Position numbers and translations under genes: made by a program
Notes under the pieces: model-generated
Told to the model about the DNA's origin: nothing
Databases searched by the model: none
What the model saw: the letters and a program-made list of their open reading frames with translations, nothing else
Assembly: GCA_963575745.1 (NCBI GenBank)
Contig: CAUYUJ010000725.1
Span: forward strand, 48,501 to 112,500
Length of the DNA stretch: 64,000 nt
Source of the DNA: Prorocentrum cordatum
Taxonomy: Eukaryota; Sar; Dinophyceae; Prorocentrales; Prorocentraceae
Reading direction: 5' to 3'
Shown: positions 8,263-17,083 of the stretch, piece by piece
Numbering within the stretch: the stretch's first letter is position 1
Layout: every line of letters begins with the position of its first letter

Positions 8263-10973
8263 TGCCTGGGTCGTCTGGGTGGGGTCGGGGTCGATCCCAC
8301 AAGGGCCAGACGTCGGCAAACCAGGACTGCCTGTAGTGCGGACGACCTCGGCGGGGAGGCGAGCGTCGTCGGCATGGCGCTCGATCCACTGGGGCCCCAT
8401 GTCCGCTGGTACCATGACCGTGCGCCAAGTGTCGTCCGCCTTGACGTGGACTTGGGTCGGTGCCCAGAGCTTGGTAGTGGTATCGCCATGGTCGTGGTGG
8501 AGGATGACCAGCCGTCGCGACCCGCCACCGCAGGGTCGATAACGCGATGGCCCATGACGGTCGTCCCCCACGGTAAGTAGGCGCCATCGTGGTGATCGCC
8601 AGGGTCAAGCCAGACCTCGATGCCGGGGGCATTGACACGGGCCCGCACATCGCGGACGTGGAAGGCGAGAACGTGGTAGGCGGTCGGCTCCTCTTCCGTC
8701 TCGATGTGCTCCCACGTCTTGATGTCGCTGTTGTCCGAGGTGGAGTTTCCGCCACTCTGCCGTGACGACCGAGAGGGGGATCGCCGTAGGCGGGCATGGC
8801 CTCGGGCGAGGGCGGCGGCCGCGCTGATGAGGGAAGGCGTACGGCGGTCGTCGGCTCCTGATGTCGTCGATGAGCGGTCTGGGCTGTGTGCCAGGGTGGT
8901 ACCTGACTGGTAAGTGCGCGGTGGGCCAGACGCGGCCCCAGGGCTGGAGCCGCTGGGGCGCGACTCACGTGCGTCGGGATGCCCCCGCACGGGGACGGCT
9001 TGCAAGCCAGTGTACACCAGGTCGATCAGTGGCTGCGGGTCCAGCTGGAGCTTGCGAAGCGAGACTCGTGGACGGGGCTGGTTGGGGTCGGCCCTGGTGG
9101 CGGCTTCGGTGTCGTAGTGCTGTTTAGCCCATGCTCGCGCTGCCTCTGGCGAGTATAGTGCCTGCGGCGGTGGCCACGCTGCCGCGATGTCCAGCCTGCG
9201 CCGAGTGCTAGCTTCCTGGTCGTGGGCTTCCGCCGCCTCACGGAGATCTGGATGATCGTAGCCAGCGATGTGGAGGGCGCGCGCACAGTCGCCCATGCCA
9301 TAGGCTTGTGGTAGGGCACGGCACCTGGAGGCAGCTTCCGTGGGGGCACACCAGTCCATGCGGATGAGGAGGCCCAGGACCCGAGGGTAGATGAGGCGCG
9401 CTCCATGGGCCCCCCCTTTCACGAAGTTGTGCCAGTTCTCACCGCGCGGTGGTTGGGTGGCCTCGCACATCCAGAGCGCGATGAGTCCCCACACGAGGGT
9501 GTCGTCTTCGAGGCTGTAGGGCGGGTGGGGCGGCACTGCGTACCACGCGGCCAGCAAAGGGTGCACGCTCACGTACGTGCGGCCAACGTTGGTGCCAGTT
9601 CGACCCTTCGCTTCACGGCGGGGGCCTGGCAAGAGGTGCCCTCCGCTGGCAGCGAGACGGGCCGCAAGGTCGCCGCGGGTCCCATGCCAGAAGACAGTGG
9701 GCGCGTCGGTGGTGGGTTGGCGGAGGTCCCGCGTGAGGTAGGGGAAAATCGTCTCGCCTGAATTCCCGCCCGAGTCTTCCAGCACCCAAGTGAGGCGGTT
9801 CGGGGGCCTCTGCATGATGTCAGTCCACGGCCCCAGCGCTTGGAGTGTTAGATCATGGGTAAATCGAGGATGGTCGTGGAGTCGCAGAGCGTCTTTGATG
9901 TCCTCAGTAGACACGCCACTGTTACCAAGCGCAAAGCCGTTTTGGTACAGGGCGTTGAGGATGCTCGTCGGCGGCACGGGGACCGCTGGGTCGCGCTGGA
10001 TAGTGTTGCGTAAGTTGCGCGTCGGTGGCTTGAGGGCTAGATGGGGCGTACCAGGGCCTGAAAGCGCCTGGGGCCTGGCGGGTGATGCATAGCGTGCTCG
10101 CCGACGTGGTGGTTGGGTGTCCGTGTCGGAAGAGGAACCACGAGCATCTGCATGTCGGAAGATGGACCACGGGCTGTCGCGGGTGCGCTCACGTGGTTCC
10201 CTTGACTCGGCGTCGCTGGCGTGGGCTGTGGCGTCTTCGTGAGTCGGTGGGTTACCATAGGCCGCGCCGCTCGTGGGGCCATCTCGCAGGGACGGGCTGG
10301 TCGATCGTGGTGTGACAGACGAGGCTCGCGATACCGCGGCAGTGACTTCGACAATGGCGGCGGTGGCGGCGGTGGTGACATCGGCGACTGCGGCGGCAAC
10401 TGCAGCGGCGTAGTGCTCCTGTAGCAGCGGATGTCGAAGTGAGTGCACGTGCTGGCTATCGGGTTCGTCAGGAGGCGTGCGCGGCATTGTGTATGTGGCC
10501 TCATCGCGCGGCCTCCTGCTCGGTTGGCAACAGCGGAGGCACCACTGGGCTGTGGATGAGTCCAGGGCCCGCGCACAGATGCGGGCTCCTACGTGTCCAA
10601 CGGCTCCTTGAGCGAGGAGTTTGGCGCCGACCAGTAGAAGACCGCACACCACTCCACCAGTGGCAAAAGCTCCAAGTTTGCCGCTGGCCCATTTCAGGAC
10701 ACCCCCGAGGCCAAACCCGACAGCGCTGGCTCCGCCCGAGACGATATCTCTGAGTTTGGCGCTGGTCCACTTGAGAATACCCCACAATGCGGGCGTGACG
10801 TTGTATGCCGTTGTGCGACGGAGTGTAGTGGGCACAGGTGGGCCTGGTGCCGCCGCTTCACGTCGTCGTCGTTGCCGGTTCTGGGGTCTCGGCTCGGTGT
10901 CGGCAAGTACCCGTCGATCTGGTCCTTGCACGGCATGGCTATCACGATGGCGTACGTGGCCACGAAGAGGCAA
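7995..10973 (-). CDS. LINE-encoded linker protein with ADP-ribosyltransferase-like segment
   Basis: 992 codons, opening at TTG inside the previous frame. Features in order: hydrophobic Gly/Ala/Leu stretches (10,610-10,760); a Ser/Arg-rich region; then 9,300-9,700 encoding FWHGTRGDLAARLAASGG followed about 20 residues later by GRTYVSVHPLLAAWYA. The HGT, small-helix-Gly and YVS-x(n)-A-x(2)-YA arrangement resembles the first two conserved strands of ADP-ribosyltransferase/PARP-fold proteins; a third catalytic residue cannot be assigned by eye. A folded block (HVLAFHVRDVRARVNAPGIE) follows near 8,590-8,690, after which natural sequence moves to another frame near 8,540. Contains hairpins 10,051 and 8,935. 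Confidence 0.45.
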   Translation of the reverse strand: MPLRGHVRHRDSHAVQGPDRRVLADTEPRPQNRQRRRREAAAPGPPVPTTLRRTTAYNVTPALWGILKWTSAKLRDIVSGGASAVGFGLGGVLKWASGKLGAFATGGVVCGLLLVGAKLLAQGAVGHVGARICARALDSSTAQWCLRCCQPSRRPRDEATYTMPRTPPDEPDSQHVHSLRHPLLQEHYAAAVAAAVADVTTAATAAIVEVTAAVSRASSVTPRSTSPSLRDGPTSGAAYGNPPTHEDATAHASDAESREPRERTRDSPWSIFRHADARGSSSDTDTQPPRRRARYASPARPQALSGPGTPHLALKPPTRNLRNTIQRDPAVPVPPTSILNALYQNGFALGNSGVSTEDIKDALRLHDHPRFTHDLTLQALGPWTDIMQRPPNRLTWVLEDSGGNSGETIFPYLTRDLRQPTTDAPTVFWHGTRGDLAARLAASGGHLLPGPRREAKGRTGTNVGRTYVSVHPLLAAWYAVPPHPPYSLEDDTLVWGLIALWMCEATQPPRGENWHNFVKGGAHGARLIYPRVLGLLIRMDWCAPTEAASRCRALPQAYGMGDCARALHIAGYDHPDLREAAEAHDQEASTRRRLDIAAAWPPPQALYSPEAARAWAKQHYDTEAATRADPNQPRPRVSLRKLQLDPQPLIDLVYTGLQAVPVRGHPDARESRPSGSSPGAASGPPRTYQSGTTLAHSPDRSSTTSGADDRRTPSLISAAAALARGHARLRRSPSRSSRQSGGNSTSDNSDIKTWEHIETEEEPTAYHVLAFHVRDVRARVNAPGIEVWLDPGDHHDGAYLPWGTTVMGHRVIDPAVAGRDGWSSSTTTMAIPLPSSGHRPKSTSRRTTLGARSWYQRTWGPSGSSAMPTTLASPPRSSALQAVLVCRRLALVGSTPTPPRRPRHKRASAPAPTRTLVMPTVPIPMLSVLCGPPQHAARHLGPTNVPRLRLQRTTCTYGLVHGLLLQQLDVCIQHRQQGLRHMLPLQQVPPSA

Positions 10974-12769
10974 ATGAGACAGCCACAGTGTCGTGAGGCC
11001 GCTGCGCTGTGCTGGGCCTCGTAGGAGCCGCTGGCGTCTGGGTTCGCGTCGTCGATGGGGTCGTTGTCGATGTCAGCCTGCCAGTGTTCAACGGCGCTGG
11101 GATTGGAGTCAGTCACGTTAGCACGGCAGACAAGGGTGCGGGGCGTGGCACTGCCGCCTGCGGTCTGAAGACGTCCAGGTCCAGCCAATGCTGCAGCGGG
11201 GCTGAAGCCGCCACTGCGCGGGCTGGTAAGAGCAGGCGATGCAGTGGGATGGTTTGTCGCGTCGGCGGCAGTGGCGCCTTCAGCGTCGTTGAACTGTGCG
11301 CTGGGAGTGGCCTGGGCAGAGTTGTTTGGCGGACTGCTGTGCGACGGGGGGCGCCCTATGTAGGATTCGCTATCACGGTCACGCTGGGCTGTGTCACCTG
11401 GCGGTGCCGTGCCGTTGCGATCCTGGGTGTCCATGTCGTCTTGGCTATCGTCCGACGCGTGGAACGAGTCCAGGGATATGTTGCTGATGTCGCTGGCCGC
11501 AATGTGCTGGAGCAGAAGCGGTTCGGCGTCGGCCGCGGGCTGGTCGCACGTGGCGTGCTGGGCGAGGGGGCCAGCTGGCGGTGGTAGGTTTAGCGGTTCC
11601 ATCGGTGCCGCAGCGAGCTCCGCCTCGACAAGCGGCTGCATGTCTGGCGGGTGATGCAGGATCGCATCCGCGAGGTACGCCAGGGCGTCTTGGTCGGGTG
11701 GCGGGAGGCCTCTTGGCAGCAAGGCGTGGGCCCGTGAGAGGTATGGCGGCAATGGTGCCGTGAAAGCCTCAGGGCCGACGAGCTGAGCACGAGCGCCCTG
11801 GCATTCCAGAAGGAGGCCAAAGTAGCGGGTGGGGTACTCGCGGCTGCTCTGGATACGAGTGAGGTTGCGGTTGGTGCGCTGTCTGTCGGGGCCTGCTCTA
11901 TGCCAGATGTCCTCGCACATGTCGATCGCGGTGCGCTGGCGCAGGGCGTCGTTTTTCCCCTCGGGGTCCTCCTGGAAAAAGTGGTCGTACTGTGGCAGAT
12001 GGAGCGTCGCCAGGATGTACGGGACGCAGTCCTCGAGCCATGCCCAGAACACGTCCTGGTGGTCCTCACCTGGTGCCCACGCCGCAGCGCACGGTATGAG
12101 CCGAGCTCGGATCATCATCAGGTGCCAGAAAGCGGGGTCCTCCTCGGGTTCGCCCCTGGCGCACAGAGGGGTAGTGAGACCCGTGGGGCTATAGCTGGGC
12201 ACGACAGCGGGGCTGAAGCCGCCACTGCGTGCCTGGCTTTTGTCAGCGGCCCCGTCAAGGATGTGCTGCACGACGGTCGAGGCCACGCTGGGGGTGGACT
12301 GCGATGCATGTGTCGTAGTTGTCGAGGGCGTGCATGCACTCGCGATGGCGCCCAGCGATCCGTTGCCGCACGGACCCGCGGCGGCGGTGCTGTTCACGAT
12401 CGTGTCCAAAATGGTGCAGTGATCGTACTTGTAGATGCTGTCATCGTAAAGGTAGAAGAAAGTCCCACGTTCAGCGTGTCGCAGGAAAACCTCTCCTCCA
12501 TGCTGGGGCGCACCGCCTGAAGACGGGCGTGCTCCAGCGAGCGAGGGGAGGGCCAGGCTGCAGGCAAGGCGCCACATGATGGCGAGGCCTGGCGGGCGGC
12601 GCGAGCTATGAGCCAAAAGCTGCATGTCAGCGCACATCCTCAAATACCCCTGAATGCTCATGTACATTGCAACAATCACGCCCCCTGCAAGACTGAGGGT
12701 GTCCCTACACCAGATAGCTTGCGCGTGCTGCTGCCAAAACAGACATGAGGCGACAAGAAAGAGATACAA
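10694..12769 (-). CDS. LINE-encoded membrane-segment protein of unknown function
   Basis: An open frame of 691 codons with a TTG at its upstream end. The first 70 residues hold two hydrophobic stretches (MYLFLVASCLFW; LAGGVIVAMYMSI). The middle is Ala/Pro-rich and includes an apparently folded block near 11,790-12,160 (DVFWAWLEDCVPYILATLHL). A further hydrophobic segment (CLICLFVATYAIVIAMP) lies near 10,930-10,985. Hairpins at 12,205 and 11,193 are read as SGGFSPA. Membrane segments are unusual for a LINE protein. I recognise no family. Natural-looking sequence passes into the next frame around 10,900. Confidence 0.45.
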   Translation of the reverse strand: MYLFLVASCLFWQQHAQAIWCRDTLSLAGGVIVAMYMSIQGYLRMCADMQLLAHSSRRPPGLAIMWRLACSLALPSLAGARPSSGGAPQHGGEVFLRHAERGTFFYLYDDSIYKYDHCTILDTIVNSTAAAGPCGNGSLGAIASACTPSTTTTHASQSTPSVASTVVQHILDGAADKSQARSGGFSPAVVPSYSPTGLTTPLCARGEPEEDPAFWHLMMIRARLIPCAAAWAPGEDHQDVFWAWLEDCVPYILATLHLPQYDHFFQEDPEGKNDALRQRTAIDMCEDIWHRAGPDRQRTNRNLTRIQSSREYPTRYFGLLLECQGARAQLVGPEAFTAPLPPYLSRAHALLPRGLPPPDQDALAYLADAILHHPPDMQPLVEAELAAAPMEPLNLPPPAGPLAQHATCDQPAADAEPLLLQHIAASDISNISLDSFHASDDSQDDMDTQDRNGTAPPGDTAQRDRDSESYIGRPPSHSSPPNNSAQATPSAQFNDAEGATAADATNHPTASPALTSPRSGGFSPAAALAGPGRLQTAGGSATPRTLVCRANVTDSNPSAVEHWQADIDNDPIDDANPDASGSYEAQHSAAASRHCGCLICLFVATYAIVIAMPCKDQIDGYLPTPSRDPRTGNDDDVKRRHQAHLCPLHSVAQRHTTSRPHCGVFSSGPAPNSEISSRAEPALSGLASGVS

Positions 12770-12838
12770 CGCGAAGAGGGAAGAGATGCCTCTGGGGGCG
12801 CTTCCTCGGAGGGCTGAGGCGGGCTCTCTGAGGCACCT

Positions 12839-13891
12839 TCAATAGGGTTCCTGGGTGGCCCGACCCTTGTCTTTGCCTTTGTCAGCCCCTGGGGGCCCCG
12901 TCCCTGGGGTGACCTGGCCTGGCTGGTCGATCCAACCGCAGACAGCCACGGGTTCAGCCACCGCTGCAGCTTCCTCCTTCTTAGTTTCCAGAGTGGCCAC
13001 TTGTGGCAGGTAGATGGTGCCCCCCGTGAGGTGCCCGAGGAGGGCCTGGATGTCGCCGCGCAGTGCAGCGGCGTCGGCGGTTGCCGTCTGTTGCTGGGTG
13101 ACGACGGTGGCAAGCCCTCGTTCCAACCCTGAGACGTGCTCCGTGAGTGTGGCCTGGGAGGAGAGAACGCCCGCAAGCTGGACCTGCATGTTATCCACCG
13201 TGTTGGCTAGCAGCTCGCACTGCTGTTCCATGTGCTGGATGCGGGTCGTGGCAGCAACTGGCGGTTTAGAGGCCGATGCGAAGCGTTCGCCGAAGGTGTT
13301 GAGTTCGTGGGAGGCTACGCTGTATTCATCGCCTGATGAGAGGATCTCGACGTCGTCGGCGTCGCCTGGTACTTCGGCGGCTGTGGCAGCGTCGCCTTCG
13401 GTGTGGCCCCCACCTTCTGCCGCCACCGTGCCAAGCCGAGAGTCATGACCACCTGATCCTGGGGCGGCCGTCTGTTCAGCGGCTCCGTCCGTGCCGTGCG
13501 GGGGTGCAGAGGAGCTGCGGCCTGGGGCGCAGTGTGACTTTGCGTGCGGCGTGGCGTCACGTTTTCCGCTGGAGGATCGGTGGCGCTTGGCTGAAGGCTC
13601 CTCCTTGGGGATCGGGAGCGGTGCGACGCCCTTGCCTTTGGGCGTGGCAGTCATGAGGTCGTGGAGGTAGGGGCTCTGGGCCGCTTTGGTGAGGAGTGTG
13701 CCGGTGGCGGGGCTAAAGCCGCCACCACCGGCTGGCGGCGTCACAGGCACTGTGATGGTGGTAGGCGTGACGATGGTAACGTTGTCCCGCTTCGGCACCA
13801 CCTCAGCCAGCGGGGCCTCGGTGATGCTCCACGGGATGGGGCACCCCGCGACCTGCACCGTATAGGTGAGTGGGGGCCGATGAGCGCGCAC
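12839..13891 (-). CDS. LINE ORF1-like protein with coiled coil
   Basis: About 350 residues. The first half is Pro/Ser/Gly-rich, with an acidic stretch (DDVEILSSGDEYSV). The second half (about residues 215-300) is a heptad-like helix rich in Q, L, V and A (TRIQHMEQQCELLANTVDNM and onward), consistent with a coiled coil. Coiled-coil trimerisation regions are typical of LINE ORF1 proteins. The frame opens at GTG, not ATG, directly after the TAG of the preceding frame, so it is probably a continuation rather than a separate gene. It contains hairpin copy 13,700-13,732, read as GGGGFSPA. Confidence 0.5.
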   Translation of the reverse strand: MRAHRPPLTYTVQVAGCPIPWSITEAPLAEVVPKRDNVTIVTPTTITVPVTPPAGGGGFSPATGTLLTKAAQSPYLHDLMTATPKGKGVAPLPIPKEEPSAKRHRSSSGKRDATPHAKSHCAPGRSSSAPPHGTDGAAEQTAAPGSGGHDSRLGTVAAEGGGHTEGDAATAAEVPGDADDVEILSSGDEYSVASHELNTFGERFASASKPPVAATTRIQHMEQQCELLANTVDNMQVQLAGVLSSQATLTEHVSGLERGLATVVTQQQTATADAAALRGDIQALLGHLTGGTIYLPQVATLETKKEEAAAVAEPVAVCGWIDQPGQVTPGTGPPGADKGKDKGRATQEPY

Positions 13892-14855
13892 TAAGGCAAA
13901 CTGGCCGCAGTGGCTGGGTCCCAGGCGGTGTGGTAGACCTCACAGTCCCATTTAACGGACGGGCCCGTGAGAGTCTTGGCGAGCTGGGTCAGCGTGGCGT
14001 GGCGTGCCGCAATGCCAGTTATACGGTAGCGCGTCTTGGCGAGGGTGGCTTCGCAGCCGCGGATGCTGACGGCAGCAGCCTTGGCGGCGTCTGACCCTCG
14101 TGAAACACGGATCCCCAATAAGCCTGACTTGCCGTGCCTGACGACTCCCAGGGCCTTGAAATCCACCGACTTCTGGAACGCATCTGCCATCGTGATGGGC
14201 TGGTCCTCAGGGAACCACACGGTCTGATACTTGTCTGCAGTGGGCTCGTCTGCACATACGTTGCTGAGGTCGTAGGTGGCACCGAGTTGCCCTGATCCCG
14301 CCAAGACCTTGTCGACCGCTTGAAGGCTGACGCCGAAGGTGGCAGCCAGGGACCTCTTTCCGACGCCCGATCCAAACCTGCCTAGGCTTTTGCAGGGTTC
14401 GAGGATGGTGACGGCTTTAAAGTTGCCGTGGAAGAGGGCCTTGAAGGTGTCCTGGAGCTGACTATCGAGCTCCTGGCGACGAGCGTCTTTCTTGGACTCC
14501 CTGTGCTTTTGGATTTGGCGCGCCTTGTCCTGTGGAGCGGAGTCCCCACGAAAAGGGCCCTTGGCGCGTGGACCACCGTTCACGGGGGCACCTCCCGAGA
14601 ACTGGTCCTCGAAGGCCTGATGCAAGGAGGGGACTGCGGCAATGGCCTCGGTTTCATGTATGGTCGCCCGAATCCAGCATACGTGGTCGGCAGGGTCGAT
14701 GGTGGCGACGGCTACTTTTTCCGTGCAGGCGACCTCCTTGGTGCCCAGCTGGTACACGGTCACGGGGACGCGCGTGTGGACCACTTTGGGCGCCTTGGGG
14801 TGACGCTTCAGGACAGGGACGGCGAGCTCGGTACCGACGTAGTTGTCGTTTTTTT
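13891..14855 (-). CDS. LINE ORF1-like protein, middle part (frame-shifted continuation)
   Basis: This frame takes over from the preceding one at the A-run near 14,850 and ends at TAG (13,891-13,893). It encodes about 320 residues of well-formed protein with a lysine/arginine-rich helix (QDKARQIQKHRESKKDARRQ, near 14,460-14,530) and several beta-rich stretches, but no motif I can name. The open frame extends further upstream to 15,105, though that part is a shadow of the previous frame. The next segment continues in another frame immediately after the stop. Function unknown; position suggests ORF1. Confidence 0.5.
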
Positions 14856-15409
14856 GGGCCCATGACAGCAATCGCAAGCTGACCCGTGGTTCGCTTGCCC
14901 TGCTCGAGGTGGTGTTGCAGCAGCCGTTCACCGCTCTCGTAGTCGTGGAGGCTGATACTGGGCTTGTACGTCTTGCCGTCGTCAGGAGATGTGGGTTCGG
15001 CGAGGACAGGGACCTTCCAAAAGGCCGGGTCCAAGGCGATGAATTGGGTGTCCGCAGCCTGAAGATGTGCGGGACCCGCTGGTAGGTGTGATGTGTCACC
15101 GCCAATGCGCTTAGGCTTACTGCGCTGGTGATGATCGAGCGTGTAGCTGATCTGGTTGGCGGCGCACATGCGGATCAGGGCGCTGCCAAGCTTCTTCGTG
15201 TTGGACTTGTGCATGTCGTACGTCGCCTGGAGCTCGTCCGCGTTCAGTTCGGCAAGCCCGTTGTATGCGGCCGTGGGGCGGTCAGACCCCGCTCGCTTGA
15301 ACGCTGCGATGCAGTCCTGCTTGCGTTGGAGGAGAGACCCTTCAGCAGCAGGACGTGAACTCGGGGGCTGCTTGGAAGAGCGACGGCGCTCCGGCTTACT
15401 GGGGGCCAT
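14654..15409 (-). CDS. LINE ORF1-like protein, N-terminal part
   Basis: A genuine ATG at 15,409 opens a 251-codon frame beginning MAPSKPERRRSS with a basic, Ser-rich N-terminus, then a mixed helical region (about residues 25-185). Only about the first 185 codons read as natural protein. Past a run of seven A's on the minus strand (14,849-14,855) natural sequence continues in the frame of the next feature. No enzymatic motif is visible. By position this is the start of the nucleic-acid-binding ORF1 of a LINE, which is an inference from context. Confidence 0.5.
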   Translation of the reverse strand: MAPSKPERRRSSKQPPSSRPAAEGSLLQRKQDCIAAFKRAGSDRPTAAYNGLAELNADELQATYDMHKSNTKKLGSALIRMCAANQISYTLDHHQRSKPKRIGGDTSHLPAGPAHLQAADTQFIALDPAFWKVPVLAEPTSPDDGKTYKPSISLHDYESGERLLQHHLEQGKRTTGQLAIAVMGPKKRQLRRYRARRPCPEASPQGAQSGPHARPRDRVPAGHQGGRLHGKSSRRHHRPCRPRMLDSGDHT

Positions 15410-15555
15410 TGCTGCGGGCGCTCTGGTGGGGGGGGGGGAGGTGACGCGAATCAGTAGGGTCCTGCTGGGACCCCTCCGGTCTCGCGAGGCCTGGGAGTCT
15501 GACTCCGAGGCGGGGCGCTTCGCGTCGCGGCTGCGGTCTGAGTGCTGGGCACTCT

Positions 15556-15567
15556 CGAGCCGAGACT

Positions 15568-15614
<47 letters not shown>

Positions 15615-15662
15615 GAGAGAGATAGAGAGAGAGAGAAGAGAAGAGAAGAGAAGAGAGAGAGC

Positions 15663-15697
<35 letters not shown>

Positions 15698-15729
15698 GAG
15701 AGAGCAGAGAGAGAATAGAGTGAAGAGAG

Positions 15730-15788
<59 letters not shown>

Positions 15789-15790
15789 AG
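15556..15790. repeat. (GA)n microsatellite
   Basis: About 235 bp of nearly pure GA/GAGAA dinucleotide repeat on the plus strand just beyond the 5' end of the LINE. No gene is supported from 15,410 to about 17,080. Confidence 0.95.
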
Positions 15791-15839
15791 GAGAGCGAGG
15801 ACGAGGACAAGGAGATGGACGAGGGATAGCAGGGGGGCG

Positions 15840-16243
15840 AATAGGTTGGGGGGGGGGGAAGGTGGGACGCAACAGCACTAGGGATCGAGCTTCGATCGTC
15901 GAACCTCCTCCTCCTCCTCCTCCCCCTCCTCCTCCTCCTCCCCCTCGGAGGTCTAACGTCGACTCCCGGGCCCGTCCAGGGGTGCGCGATGGGGCCAGAA
16001 TTTCGAGGCGGATCCAGCCATGGCCACGACAGCAGCCCAGGAGGCCCAAAAAGGGAGAGAAACGTCCAAAACCCCTCGAACCTCGATCGTCAAATTTCCT
16101 CCTCCTCTGGGCTGCGGCAGCGGCGACGACAGCGGCGGCGACGGCAGCAGCAGCGGCAGCGACGGCGACGGCGACGGCGACAGCGACAGCGACGGCGATG
16201 GCGACGGCGACAGCGACGGCGACTGCGAAGGCGACGACGACGA

Positions 16244-16278
<35 letters not shown>

Positions 16279-16480
16279 CCTGACGACACCGACGACGACG
16301 ACGACGAAAACGACGACGACGACGACGACGACGATGATGACGACGACGACGACGGCGGCAGCGGCGGCGACGACGACGACAATGGCGGCAGCGGCAGCGG
16401 CTGCAGCAGCAGCGGCGAAAACGACAGCGGCGGTGATGGCGACGACGTCGACGACGACCAACGACGACGACGACGACGAC

Positions 16481-16521
<41 letters not shown>

Positions 16522-16560
16522 TTTCGCCGCCGCCGGCTCGGGCGGACGCGGCGGCATCGA
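15840..16560. repeat. Trinucleotide tracts (CTC)n and (GAC/GGC)n
   Basis: A (CTC)n run at 15,903-15,945 is followed by a long GAC/GGC/AGC triplet region from about 16,110 to 16,530. All frames are open because of the triplet period, giving spurious poly-Asp, poly-Thr or poly-Arg proteins. I see no real gene here. Confidence 0.9.
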
Positions 16561-16659
16561 CGGCGGACGCCGGCTAGGATGGTTCTGCGGCCGCCGTCGA
16601 TGCCGCCGCTGAGCTTGGCGTCGCAGACGTCCAAGCAGCCGCCACGCGAGCGTGGACGC

Positions 16660-16910
16660 TCGCGCTCGCGCAGCGCTGCGCCGCGCTCGGCGCAGCCGCA
16701 GCCCTCGGCGCAGCCGCAGCCCTCGGCGCAGCTGCAGCCCTCGGCCACGTGCGTGGCAGCGCCCTCGGCGCGGCCACAGCCCTTGGCAGCGCCCTCAGCG
16801 CAGCCGCGGCCGCCTGCAGCAACGCCCTCGGCGCAGCCGCAGCCCTCGGCAACAACGCCCTCGGCGGCGCAGCCGTCGGCACCACCGCCGCCCGCGGCGC
16901 CAATCTCCCC
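16660..16910. repeat. 18-bp-type minisatellite
   Basis: Repeats of CCCTCGGCGCAGCCGCAG and variants, about ten degenerate units, giving a Pro/Ala/Gln/Ser repeat on plus. Probably simple repeat DNA, though it directly precedes the small ORF at 17,084. Confidence 0.8.
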
Positions 16911-17083
16911 CTTTTCGGATTGAGCGGGTGAGCTTGCCGCTGCCACCCTCTCCATCGGGCCCTCGCCCGCCGATCTCCTCGACGCCGCAAGGGCGGCCAC
17001 CATGGGGCCAGATTTGGCGCCGCTCTCGCCCTCGAGCGAGTTGGCGCGTGCGTGCGGAGTCGACGTGCGCGCGCGCCTTCAGG

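Larger units (their letters stand above)
98..13732 (-). repeat. Dispersed sense-strand hairpin family of the LINE (12 copies)
   Basis: On the minus strand each copy is a variable stem, one bulged C on the 5' arm, then GGC-UUCA-GCC (inner pairs sometimes GCC/GGC or GCU/GGC; loop UCCA twice, UUUA once), then the complementary arm. Coordinates: 98-124, 216-240, 1519-1539, 3779-3799, 5575-5593, 6791-6813, 7867-7897, 8935-8959, 10051-10071, 11193-11217, 12205-12227, 13700-13732. Outer stems of 4-11 bp differ in sequence yet pair, e.g. TCCTG/CAGGA, GCTGG/CCAGC, CCCCTG/CAGGGG, CCAGG/CCTGG, with a few G-U pairs. They are read in three frames (GGFSP, AASA, LSGP), so the conserved object is RNA structure, not peptide. 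Confidence 0.9.
1..15409 (-). mobile_element. Large non-LTR (LINE-like) retrotransposon, 3' part cut by window edge
   Basis: Read on the minus strand from 15,409 down to the window edge, the order is ORF1-like coiled-coil protein, membrane-segment ORF, long linker ORF, AP-type endonuclease, reverse transcriptase with an FVDD core, a Cys/His zinc motif and RNase H. This is the order of LINEs of the AP-endonuclease class, but the unit is much longer than a usual 5-8 kb LINE. No LTRs are seen. Coding potential jumps between frames about ten times, at least once at an A homopolymer (14,849-14,855), so this copy is decayed or the assembly has indel errors. Twelve sense-strand hairpins with a shared core are scattered through it and annotated separately. 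The 3' end, poly-A tail and target duplication lie outside the window. Confidence 0.85.

Noticed and set aside
10082-10978. Plus-strand ORFs opposite the LINE, some with plausible length
   Set aside because: Antisense shadows of the GC-rich LINE coding sequence; no domains.
12600-12625. TGAGCCAAAA as a reverse-complement spliced-leader relic
   Set aside because: Only ten matching bases and it is inside the LINE coding frame; compatible with chance.
15396-17003. 535-codon minus ORF and matching plus ORFs rich in Asp, Arg, Ser or Leu
   Set aside because: They arise from GA, CTC and GAC microsatellites; all six frames are open and none has normal composition.
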